NCBI GenBank assembly: GCA_958298945.1
Contig: OY282610.1
Coordinates: 33,115,667-33,179,666, forward strand
Length of the DNA: 64,000 nucleotides
Direction of reading: 5' to 3'
Origin: Atherix ibis
Taxonomy: Eukaryota; Arthropoda; Insecta; Diptera; Athericidae
Position 1 is the stretch's first letter, and each line of letters opens with the position of its first letter. This document shows positions 47,171 to 57,827 of this stretch, one piece after another. The notes beneath the pieces are model-generated. The model did no database searches. It saw only the letters and a list, made by a program, of their open reading frames with translations, and was not told the DNA's origin. The position numbers were made by a program, and so were the translations under genes.

Positions 47171-49580
47171 TATTATTAAAAAAGAAAAAAATAAATATAT
47201 TTTTAAACAAATTTCGAAATTATCTTTTACATATAAAATTTTTATGGTTTTTTTTTTTTTATTATGTACGTTAGCTTATTTTGTTTGAAGGAAAGCCGGA
47301 TTAATTTTTAAACAAAAAAAATTCACTTTTCCTATTTTTAAAGTTTACTTACTCTAATAAACTCAATTTAAACAATTCATAATGTATCAATAGATAAAAT
47401 ATAACATTTAAAAATTCATTAATTCGACTTTTTGAAAAACAAATTGGACAACTTTTTTTATTAGAAAATATACTCGAATCGTAACTTTCTCAAATTTTTG
47501 ACGAAAGAAAAATTTAAAATTGTTACAAACAAGTTTTTCAAATTTTTATATTAATTTTTCATTTAATAAAAGACAAGATTGGCTATAAAAATTAAAAAAA
47601 AATAATCCTTAATATTAATAATTTCAATAAATAGTAAACAATTGGACTGTTCGCTGTAAAATAGTTTCGTTTTACTCATCAATTCCACACGCTGAGGTCA
47701 TATTAGAAATTTTTTTTTATTTAAATTTATTCACAAAACGTTAACTTTTATTGTAAATAAAAAAAAACACTATGAACTAGAATTGACTATCGTTACTAAT
47801 TATTGGTATGTAAATTGCATTTCCGGCGGACGTATTAGTACATGCATGGGAAATTTGTCTTCATTTTTCATTTTATTATTTTCATCATCGGTACAAAATA
47901 TATTGCATGCATAATGTTTATACTATATTTACGTAATCCTCCAACGTTATAGTTAGTGGTGGTCGACTAGGATTGCACTCGCCAAGAAATTGTGGTGACA
48001 AAAAACGACAATATTTCCTCGATATTGATTTCCCGAAAGTGTTCGCAAATGTCAATTGGCCAGTCGCCAATTCATTTTATAGAATTTCGAATATGCAACG
48101 ACTGTACAAGTATTATTGTAGTATTGGTTTTGGTCCCCTAAAACCACTGTGAGAGTACGTACATCAGCCAATTGATAGTCAAAGTTATGTGGTGCACATG
48201 TGGATACAATTAACGCCCGATTCCTCCTCTTTTTATGTAAGAGCTTTCTTTCTTCTTCCTTACCAATCGAATATGAAAATACTTACATATAATAAACAGA
48301 AGCGAAAAAAAAATCTATTTTAGTGTAAAAAAAAAATGCATATTATTCTGCATCAAAATTGTATGCAGGATAGTCAGGATAGGATTTTCTAATTGAGGGA
48401 TGAAAAATTCATTGAATATACAATGAAGCTGTAAACATTGTTGCGCAACATTTATTTTCAAACGAGATGAATTTTGATCGATTAGTTGCAAACAAGATTG
48501 ATGTAATTTTAGTTTACGTGTAAGTTCAGATATTGTTAGTGAATATTATTCGAATGAATTTTATTTCATTGTTGCACCAATTTTTATTGTTTGTTTTTTT
48601 TTTATTTTGCAAATTAACTTTGCTGCCAAGACGAATCCCAAACCATACCTCCCATCGATGTTCATCTTATACAATTCATGATAAAAATCAAAAATCTTAT
48701 AAGGACATAAACGTCTGAATTGGCAAGTATGTGAAAGTGAAAGGTTTCTTTTTTTTTATATTCGTATTATATTTGTAGGTTTTCCCCATCTCTCCACCTT
48801 ATGCTTTATGTTAGTTAATAATTGGCCAGCCAATCTTATAACACTTTAACACGAACTTTCTTCATTTAATTTTAGTTTAGCCCAGAAAATTTAATTATTC
48901 CATATTTAAAGAACATGCATTCAATTCAGTGTTTTTAAGTGATTTGGATTTACTATAATTATGGAAAATTAAGGAAAGCAGCAACAAAAAAAAAAAAAAA
49001 TACAAATCAAATGTGAAATTGTCCGTAGAGACCGAAAAATTAAAAACCAAATATCTTTTGTAGGTATGATCATCATTAGGTATATGGTCTGTACTAACTA
49101 TCTAGTTTATAATATGTTATAATAATAAAAGTGAAAGTCTCAAGTCAGAGTAGAGGTAATTTTTTTTTCTTCGGTTTGCTAAAATTTGTTTTACGCTTTC
49201 TAGATTAGCCATTGTTATATAGAAAATTGGTCTAACCTAAAAGGAAATTTTCGACAACAATCTACAATAATTGAGGCGGACGTTTTTAGAGCAATCAGTT
49301 TTGTTTGTTTTTTTTTTTTTTTAATATTGTGTACAAGTTAATTAAACCATTTTTAATAATAGTACAAACAATAGAAAATTATGGTAAATATTGTAGTTAT
49401 TTTTGTAAAAAAATTATTATATTTTTTTCTTATGTACAATTTGTTTTTTTTTTATTCCTCGGATCTGTAGTAATTTTTCTTAAATAATTTCTTTTATAAT
49501 TATTTCCTTGTCAGTTATTGAAAATTTCTTAAAAAAAATTTCACAATAAAATATTTTATTAAAGTAAGAAATAAATATTT
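47171..49580. other. A+T-rich spacer, nothing recognised
   Basis: About 47950-48240 is less A+T-rich but no coding pattern was recognised. The rest shows only T- and A-runs. Confidence 0.35.
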
Positions 49581-49735
49581 TTTTCAATTTGAGCTTCGGA
49601 AAGTATGCATCGAGACTATGTATAAATTATGAAATCATACAAATTGCTGTATCGAGACTTCTTGCAGGACTCGACAGGTTTGAGACAATTTTTGATAATT
49701 TAGGTCCATAATTAGGCCATTACTTGGCATGATGT
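49581..49735 (-). repeat. DD41D-like 3' fragment
   Basis: Left end tttcaatttgagcttcggaa, then gagacttcttgcaggactcg and ggccattactt; cut by the Tc1-like piece at about 49736. Confidence 0.55.
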
Positions 49736-49912
49736 GACAACAAAATGGATCGATCGAATAAATTAAAATTTTAATTTGATAATAATTAATATGTCAAATT
49801 TGTTTGCATATTTCAGGTCAAAAGTATTATAATTTTTAAAAAACTTTGTAAATTTTATTTAACTTTGTCTCCTCTAAAAACCGAGGTGGTCGCATAATTT
49901 TGGACTGCAGTG
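49736..49912. mobile_element. Tc1-like transposon end (copy c)
   Basis: Ends in cgcataattttggactgcag then tg, before TA at 49913-49914; inverted match to 26142-26340. Confidence 0.7.
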
Positions 49913-50880
49913 TATTTTGCATTACTATTATGTGAAGCAATATTTCCAAAATTGTAAAAATTGAATCGTTAGATCCAGTTGGTTGTTTTGGCATTAAAAA
50001 TATTATCAAATATATGATGGACAATTTGTATTTCCAATTATTTATTCTTACAAGTCACTTTGGAGACATTTCGTTCACTTTGAAAATGGTCCAAGTCATT
50101 TCAAGCTTTCAAAATCACATTTTCTTATAAGCTATATACAAAATTTCATAATTATAAAAGACTTTTACATTGTCTGACAATGTTTATCGGCAACAATAGT
50201 TTTGACATTTTAATGAGGAATTTACACACTAAATGAGTGCACAACATTTTTTATTTGCAGTTATAGGACAATCGTGCGATTGGATAATTTCTACTTGCAA
50301 ACGTTGCCAGACTATTTAAAGGCTGCAAAAATTTTATGAAATCTGGAAATCGTGTGATCACTTGTCAAATTATGTATCTGGCAATGCCCATTGTCAGCTG
50401 ATTGTCTGACAGCCATATGTAAATGTGCCAGATTCTGACAAATAAACACTACCAAATTCTGAAAACGTCTTAAAAGTCCTATAAGACTAGGACTTAACAT
50501 AGGTTAACGAAGTCAAGCTATTAAAAGGTCAGTCCACTTGTCTCAAAACCATTATCTATCGTATCAGACAATTTTTAGAAAATACCTGACAATGGCTAAC
50601 GCAAAAACCAGGCTATTAAACGGTCAGCTAACTTTTAATTTTTTCATGGCAAACAACTTCAAATTTTCGACAAAGAAGTTCAGCCAGTTTGACGCATTCA
50701 AATCCCATTTGACGAACCAAAATATATCTGCCATCTTTCCAGATGATTACCTTAGCAAATAATTTCAGTATTTTTCTAGTGAAGTGAAAAATTGTTTGAA
50801 AAAAAAAATACAACAAATACCATCACTCAGTTAATAGTAAGAATATTTTTTATTAAGGATTTTAGAACTTGAAATTTTAT
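49913..50880 (+). repeat. compound unrecognised repeat, copy c
   Basis: Same order as copy b, with gcaaacgttgccagac at about 50297. It has internal deletions relative to a and b: the first gcaaacgttgccagac region is missing (join near 50200), and the section after the word tatctgccatc (about 50735) jumps to the far end tttccagatgattac ... ccatcactcag, which copy a shows at 24403-24480. Confidence 0.7.
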
Positions 50881-51277
50881 TTAATTGTATTTTGTTTCAA
50901 ACGTCCTGATTTCCTGATTTTTTATGTAACTGCATAGGAGAAATTCCAATAATGTCTTAAAATAACGTTTCTGTGCCATAAGGTAAAATTTTTTTGTGTT
51001 ATATGCCAGTTTGTTATAACCACATATTATCCGGATGGAAATCTTCAAGTTCAGCCCGGAAGAAGACGGTCCAATGACACCTCTAGACAAAAATACATCC
51101 TCCACACTCACTTTTCGAGAAAAAAATGGATTTTTCATTAAAAACTATCGCTAAAAAAAATTCTATTCGAAAAAGAGCGAAACGAGACTACGAGAGCCAC
51201 TTTTGTAGAAAGTTTTTACATTTTTTTACGGATTAATCGGTGTTAAAATTGAAATCCTTTAGCTCAATGAATATCAC
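50881..51277. other. spacer, nothing recognised
   Basis: No firm assignment. Confidence 0.3.
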
Positions 51278-51830
51278 CCAAGGGTCGTTCAATAAGTCTT
51301 TAGAAAATCCGAGAAATTGCGCTCGTAGTGTCGGTAAAGATCGGCGAATTAAAGTGCGCGAATTAGTTGAGGCCACGGGCATATCACAAGGTATAGTCGC
51401 TTCAATTTTGCATGAAAAATTGTCTGTGAAAAAAATGTCGGCAAGATGGGTGCCGCGTTTGCCCTCAAATGTGTGGAAATGTGTGCATACCTGCGCTGTT
51501 TCCATGGCCAAAATTGTGGAATTGAGAATGGAATTGTTGCAGCATCCCGCTTATTCACCAGATTTGACCCCGAGTGACTATTTTCTTTTCCCCAATCTGA
51601 AGAAATGGCTTGGCGGACGACGGTTCACTTCCAACGAGGCCGTCATTGCTCAAACGGATGAGTATTTTGCAGAACTTCCGAAATCCTATTTTTTGGACGG
51701 GATAAAAATTTTGGAAAAACGGTTGGAAAAGTGTATAGAGCTCAAAGGAGATTATGTTAAAAAATAAAAAATTTTTTTTTTTTAAAAACAGTTTTTTTCC
51801 ATCTTTTTCTAAGGACCTTGGTTGATATAC
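51278..51830 (+). mobile_element. mariner-type transposon copy 4, internally deleted
   Basis: The left end keeps agggtcgttcaataagtctt (51281); the first bases of the TIR and its TA are altered. The right end keeps ctttttctaagga (about 51803-51815) and then diverges. Two internal deletions relative to copy 2: one joins the 5' leader (tcggtaaaga) to codons for DRRIKVREL at about 51338, with the word gat at both breakpoints in the full-length copy. The other joins PRL to VHTCAVS at about 51465-51490, with about 18 bases of filler. About 0.55 kb remain of 1.28 kb. Confidence 0.88.
51338..51767 (+). pseudogene. mariner transposase fragment (copy 4)
   Basis: Open from DRRIKVREL through WVPRL, a short novel linker, then CAVSMAKIVELRMELLQ and on to ELKGDYVKK and the TAA at 51765. 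It keeps part of the DNA-binding domain, the third Asp (SPDLTPSDYFLF) and a complete C-terminus, but lacks the first and second catalytic Asp. The deletions happen to keep one frame open. If expressed it could bind but not cut; there is no evidence that it is expressed. Confidence 0.85.
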
Positions 51831-51898
51831 ATTTTTGACAGCTGTCAAAAAAAGGTGCTCCACTTTACAAAAGAAAAAATGCTAAATCTCCTTGTAAA

Positions 51899-52000
51899 AA
51901 AAATTGAATTGCTCTTGATTGGTATTACGATTGTCGAGCGACTATCATGATTGATAGTCGCTCGACAATCGTAATACCAAACAAGAGTAATTCAATTTTT
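51899..52000. repeat. 102-bp near-perfect hairpin, 49-bp arms
   Basis: Arms 51899-51947 and 51952-52000 pair with 2 mismatches around the 4-base loop tgat. The core arm reads ttgtcgagcgactatca, less A+T-rich than its surroundings. Confidence 0.96.
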
Positions 52001-52830
52001 GAATGTTATACGATTCTTGAATTTTTCTGCATTATGAAAAAATTATTTGAAAAAAAAAATGTTTTAGTAACATTTCATCAATCATTTTTAATACTCGTAT
52101 AATAAGATATTCGAGCGGGAATTGATTAATTTGAGCATAAATAAAATTCTTTTATGTTATTGCATTTAACTGAATAAGTATTGATACTAATTTCTGGCTA
52201 TAAATATAAATAAAATAAATATGTTCAATTAAACATTAGTTAAGAAGTGTTTTATCGCTTGTTCACATTGATTTTATGATAGTACAAATATTTGTAGCTA
52301 GAAAGTCTCCGTCTATGAACTACTAATGGATCTTAAATTTATTGCCCGCATATTTTCATAGTTTGACCTAAAACGGACGTAAAGTAATTGTCTTGTAATG
52401 TACTTAAATATGTGTGCTTGTACATAGCCCAAGTATTTTAATCTATTAACAGCAAATAAAACGAAACAGTTTATTTTAAGGAATCCATAAAATGTTTTTT
52501 GAATTTTTCTGATTTTCATTCGAAAGCCAACTGAATGTGGGAAAACACTTAAAAATTTTAACCCTTCCACTTTCTATTAAAATCAATTGTTTTGTTTAGA
52601 CGTTTCCTTCACTCAACTTTGCGTTGTTAATGAACGTTACTTGTTTTCTATTGCATATTTATAGGAGTTAATATACAATATTGTGACGGCAATGGGATTC
52701 TTGTTAATTAATAGAATGCCATCAAAAAACTTTCCATCAATTAAATACGAAATATTGTAAATAGTTCAAACAAATTTGAAATTTGAAAATTTTATTTTTT
52801 CTAACTTTATAATATTTATATTAAATAAAC
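52001..52830. other. A+T-rich spacer, nothing recognised
   Basis: No supported feature. Confidence 0.35.
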
Positions 52831-53267
52831 AGGGGTATCCAATGTGTGCTCCAGAAAATTAAGTTATATAATATATAATTTAAATTCAGATTTTCCATTA
52901 TATTAAACAAAATTAGAAGACTTCTTACTGGACTCGATCCTTTTAAGAAAATTGTTGAAAACTTTTTAGCACATTTCCAGCTGTTATTCGACCATTACTT
53001 AACTGACGTTGATTTTTAATTACTCTAAAATTTGAGGACTGTATGCGTAAATATAAAACTTTATCAAAAAAAAAAACCACCAGCATAAAATTGCACGATC
53101 TTGATCAAATTCACCATTTCTCAATAATACACGTCCAGGGAAGTTTTGGTACAATTAATCAAAAATTTGTCATGTTGTGTGATTTGTGGCGAAGTCTAGG
53201 GCAAAAAATGTTCAAAGAAATATCGTGTCCAATGACACCATTTCACAGATGCAAGAGTTTGTCCATA
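52831..53267 (-). pseudogene. DD41D-like relic (minus), left part, host of Mos1-like copy B
   Basis: Left end near ggtatccaatgtgtgctcca (52832), then gacttcttactggactcgat. Coding words are strongly decayed. The TA at 53266-53267 is the insertion point of the Mos1-like element. Confidence 0.55.
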
Positions 53268-54018
53268 CCAGGTGTATAAGCTTAAATCCGCTGTTTTTAA
53301 GTTAAAAAAACACATGCTTTTCTCATAGAAAGCAAAAACAAATTTTTCAAAGTATACTTGTCCTACCTAGCTACACATTTTTCCCATCTCTTGGGTAATT
53401 TGTGGATACCACGCCAAAAAAAATTCCCTCTCTTTCGAGGCAAACCACTCATCAAGCCATTTTCGGAGCAAGATTTCGCATGTGTTTTGGTGTCGCTCCA
53501 TTTGCCTATCGTTCAATTCATACGGCACCCATTTTCCGATATTTTCAATCTTCCCCATGGTACGCAGACGCATGGAAATGGCTAGTTGAGTAACACCCAA
53601 TTGCTCTGGGAGCATTTTTTGTGTTGCTCTGCAATCTTCCTAGACCGATTTTCACGCTTCTTGTCCCAAAAGTCAAAATTGCCGTCTTTGAACCGACGAA
53701 ACCAATCTCGGCACGTTGTTTCTGATAAAGAACTGTCACCATAGGCCTCCATAAGAATTCGATGCGATTCGGTAGCCGATTTATTCAAAATGAAGCAGAA
53801 AAGCAGAACTTCCCGCATATGCTCTTTTTCTGGCACAAAACTAGACATGATTACCAAAGGAAAAATGTATATTATTGTACGAAATTGCTGACAATGTGCA
53901 CTGATTAATATTGACAGATGTCAAACTCATAAAAAAAAGTATGGCGTGTCCATGGTAACTTAATACGCTCACTTACGCCATCTATAAACAGACAGCGGTT
54001 TTAAGCTTATACCCCTGG
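53268..54018 (-). mobile_element. Mos1-like mariner deletion derivative, copy B, both ends present
   Basis: TA at 53266-53267 and 54019-54020. Left end ccaggtgtataagcttaaat, reverse complement of the right end ccaggggtataagcttaaaa: inverted repeats of about 28 bp with the ccaggtgta start typical of the mauritiana subfamily. 751 bp against about 1.29 kb for a full mariner, through an internal deletion shared with copy A. Confidence 0.93.
53330..53848 (-). pseudogene. Mos1-like transposase without catalytic core (copy B)
   Basis: Start ATG at 53848 (MSSFVPEKEHMREVLLFCFI). The N-terminal helix-turn-helix (residues 1-75, SETTCRDWFRRFKDGNFDFW) is followed by a small deletion and frameshift, then QLAISMRLRTMGKIENIGKW, VPYELNDRQMERHQNTCEIL, and a direct join of EILL to RKWLDEWFASKEREFF, the C-terminus. 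In full-length Mos1-like proteins about 150-200 residues with all three catalytic Asp lie between these points. One extra T in a T-run (about 53425) shifts the last part. It cannot catalyse transposition. Confidence 0.88.
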
Positions 54019-54265
54019 TAGTCACTTCTGGGTTTTCACATCTAGCGAGAAATGAGCCTCATCGTATGGTGAAATTTAATTTCTTAATGCGCAAAACTTG
54101 GTTATTAAAATATTTACAATTTTATCACCATGCTTGCTGGCTAATTTATCGATCTATAATATGAAATGGCAAAACGCATACTAAACAAATCTTATCATGC
54201 GATGGCATTAATATTTTAGAATTGTCCAGTGACAGGGCTGTATTTTCCAAATTACAAAATGGATA
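54019..54265 (-). pseudogene. DD41D-like relic (minus), right part
   Basis: Contains ctagcgagaaatgagcctc (the AHFSL segment on the minus strand) and ends in gctgtattttccaaattac then aaaatggataagcc (about 54238-54271), the terminal word. Confidence 0.6.
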
Positions 54266-54269
54266 AGCC

Positions 54270-54800
54270 GTTATTTAAAAAAATTTCTGGCCCTTACGAT
54301 GTGAAATCTGCCACCGTTGATCCAGTCTATTTGGCTACGCATGGCCAAAAATGTGAATTAGGGAAGATTGATTGCAGGAGCATTTCTATTTGCTAAGATT
54401 GCACACTTGGTCTCGCAATATTCACCGCCAATAAACTGGATGACAGCAGAGGATTTTGTGTGACCATCGACATTAGCATCTGCGAATAGAAGTATGGAAT
54501 CACCCAATCTATGTTATCTACCAATTCTAACAATTGTTTTGCATCTACTTAGTATCGTACACACCTTCAAAACCCACTGAGGAACGATTTCTTTTTAAGG
54601 AAAGAAAAGACGAACTTCTTCTTGACTAGTGAGTGGAAATAACTTGTTGTGCAGAGCATCGTTTGGTAAGCAAATGTAAAAGTTAAACGGGATTTATCAA
54701 AAAATAGTCTAAAATAGATTTTCGTTCAACTCTCGGAAAGGATAGAGTCCGATGTGCTGCACTAAGCGGCCTTAGCACTGACAGATCTAGCAGTTTCTAT
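54270..54800 (-). pseudogene. unidentified coding-like relic (minus)
   Basis: G+C-richer than its flanks. Minus strand near 54370-54500 reads LLFADANVDGHTKSSAVIQF then IGGEYCETKCAILANRNAP, open for about 50 codons, with broken coding-like text on either side. The FADA word recalls retroelement RNase H or aspartic regions, but I cannot identify it. It does not match any other segment of the window. Confidence 0.3.
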
Positions 54801-54839
54801 AAAAAAAAACTTTTTCGTTATATTTAAAAATAGTCAACT

Positions 54840-55875
54840 TTTCTCATTAATTATCAAACTTTAGTTGTTTTTTTTTGCCAAAATATGTGCTGAATTTTAT
54901 ACTCTAAAATATATTCGATTTTTAGCAGAAAATTAATTTTCCTATTTTTCGGTACTTCCCCTTGAAAACTACCAATTACGAATCTTTTTTCCGTGTGCGT
55001 CAAAATTATTGTATATTAATTTTTTTTTTTTTTTGTAAATTTTGACGGTGGGTCAAAGAATAATTAGGATATAAAATCTGTTCAAACACATTTTTACATA
55101 ATTGTGATTCCATTTCACCGGTGACGCGGTTGATATTGGTTTTGAGCTCCTGAATTGTGTGTGAACTATTCTTAAGACCTTATCTTTCACACAACCCAAC
55201 AAGAAGAATTCCAACGGCAATAAATTACATGATTTTGGTAGCCAATTGACATTGCATCTTCGCAAAATTAGACGTCCATTGAATTTGGTTTTAAAATGAA
55301 TCAATTGTTTTTTGGGGCAGTGTGGCACATAGCGCCGTCCTGTCAACATCCTTGCTCTTCGATTTTCATATGCTCAAATGTGATGAATTTTATTGGAGCA
55401 TAGCCCTCTTTATGAAATGATCTTTTTAGGGTTTAGAGCCAAATTCTTCCGCAAAATTTACCATGTGACCTTTGTGGACAGGGCCAATTGTTGACAATGT
55501 CATGAAAGCGATAAAACTGGATCCTTTGCAATAATTTCACTCATCGAAACAATATTTTCAGCTTGTAATTATTTTTACCAAACCAGTAGACTCGAATTGA
55601 TCTAACAAATTCTTAATTGTAGATGTACGATAATTGCTACCAAAAATATCGCCAATTTCACAAAATGTGACTTTCACAGATCGACCATTTTCATAATAGA
55701 TTTGAACTATTTTAATACAATTATAACAAATGGTAAACCTTTATACTTACTATGAATATGTCACGAACAAAAACTGAATGACAGAACTGTCAACGTAGCC
55801 AATTTCAACCCTAATTGTTAGATCTGTTAATCTTGACAGCTGTCAAATGACAGCGCTTTTATTTTCTAACCACAA
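54840..55875 (-). pseudogene. DD41D-like transposase relic, C-terminal half (minus)
   Basis: Minus strand gives RRYVPHCPKKQLIHFKTKF (decayed second-Asp region), RRCNVNWLPKSCNLLPLEFF (third-Asp region with Glu for Asp), GCVKDKVLR, and after a frameshift IQELKTNINRVTGEMESQLC then KNVFEQILYPNY. The order fits the C-terminal half of DD41D-like transposases. The promoter-side end (about 55790-55875) has the words cttgacagctgtcaaatgac and aaccacaaaattaac. Frameshifts and lost acidic residues make it inactive. Confidence 0.7.
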
Positions 55876-57073
55876 AATTAACAATCTGTGAGTTTTTTTT
55901 AATTTTCCCGTGAGATGTAATAGGAAATTGGGTTTCGATTTAAGTACCACTGTATTTAAGTTAAATTTATTTAAAAAAATCGTTCAACTCTCATCAAATA
56001 AAAATATTTTGACATTTATACAATATTAGCTAGATTTATTTTTGGAAATAATTTTTCTATTTTCCAATTCAATTTCTACGGTATTTATTAAATTTAGTTT
56101 TTATTGACCAATTATTAGATATTAATACTGTCTACTTACAAGGGTGTAAGTACCGTGATTAAAGCATTGATTATATTCAGCTGAATACTATTTTGGGGTG
56201 TTAAAGTGTAATTTCAATTTAAAGAAAAATTTATGAAATGTGCCAACGTAGTTTTGGTAAATTATGGAAATTTGTGTATTCTTTAGTTTGGGGAAAAAAT
56301 TAATCATTCAAGATGTAGGTCAGTCTGTGACACCGAAAATCAGGATGTGAGTCAGTCTGTGATTGCCATCACTGTACTAAAATATATTGTATTTGCACAT
56401 AGATGTTATGTGGTAAAAATCTTGATGCTTTTCGAAAGTAAAAAAAAATAATTTGCTTTTAAAAAATTCATAGACAAATTATTTTTTTTTAAAAATGCAC
56501 TTAAATTATTATACAATAAAAATCTGATAATTATAATAGAAAATTTTATAACGTTGAGAGTAGTTAATTTTATTAAAAAAAAAACACCATAATATGTGAG
56601 CCAATAAAGTAGATTCTTTGAAAAAACCAGCCAAATACAATAGAGGAAACAAGTAAAATTCTCTCAATAATCATCTAAGATCAATGAGAGAAGGATTTTT
56701 TAATAAAAATACATGTGGACGAAAAAAAGGACAATCAATAAGTGACATTCTTAATAATTTGACCCGACTTTGGAAGTGCGAAAGGACTTTGGAACTATTA
56801 TTTGTTTACTTATACAATATGTTCAGTTTGAAGTAATTGGACAAAAAATTTCTTGAATGTAGTCTTGGCAAATTTTCAAAATCTGTATATTATTTATGCT
56901 ATCATATGTGTGTCTTTAAATAAATATATTTTTTTTTCTAATTTTTATTATACTTTGGGGATTGAAAATGATGACCCGCGAGTTATAGGTTCGCCGTCAC
57001 TGTACTACAACAAACGAAAAAATAATAATAAGAAAATTTACAAAAATAGCCCCTGAAAGAAATATTTTATAAC

Positions 57074-57105
<32 letters not shown>

Positions 57106-57827
57106 CAACTGCCAACATAATAGTTTATAAATACAATAATTTTTGCAAATTTACCCTTTCTTAAAATTCCAATTTTACTACGTTTTTCTTTCGAAAAACA
57201 TAATAAAATGTGAAAAATCTTAATCGCCCTTCCTTTTTTTTTTGTTTTTTTTTTCTGTTCCTTTAAATCAAAATAATACATAGAGGAATAATAACCGGAA
57301 ATTAAAAGAATTAAAAAAAAACAACAAAAAAAATTCCTGAACGCACTTAAAATGTGATAATTCCATCTTTTTTTCTTTTTTTTGTTAGTATAAAAATGCT
57401 TCCCATTCCATCATAACTTATTGATGATCACAAAAAAATTATGATAGATACGTTTATAGAAAAAGTATCTATGAAAATAAGAAAATACAAAAGAAAGATT
57501 TTATTAAGAAAGAAGAAAAAAACGCACAACTTGAACTGAAAACAATTTTCTTCACACAAAATGATTCTATATCAAAAGAGATTTTTGATTTATTTTTCTA
57601 GATTTTGTTGCTATTCTTTCAGTGTTATTTTCATTTTGGTTTTTTTTTCTTGTTTCTTCCACTTTTAGGTAACGTTGATGGAAATAAGCGGGTGTGCCAG
57701 TAAATCTGTAAATATACTTTCAATATTCACGAGATCATTATTTTTGATCATTAATACTCGTGTAGAGAAAAATTTACTCGTATCCCAGCATCTCATGAAC
57801 CAGTTAACCTGTCAGTGTCCTGTTGAG
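55876..57827. other. A+T-rich spacer with (AAT)n microsatellite
   Basis: An uninterrupted (aat) run of about ten units lies at about 57074-57102. No gene recognised in the remaining 1.9 kb. Confidence 0.4.

Noticed and set aside
51338..51767. Mariner copy 4 frame as a functional repressor
   Set aside because: An open frame in a deletion derivative can survive by chance; there is no promoter or conservation evidence.
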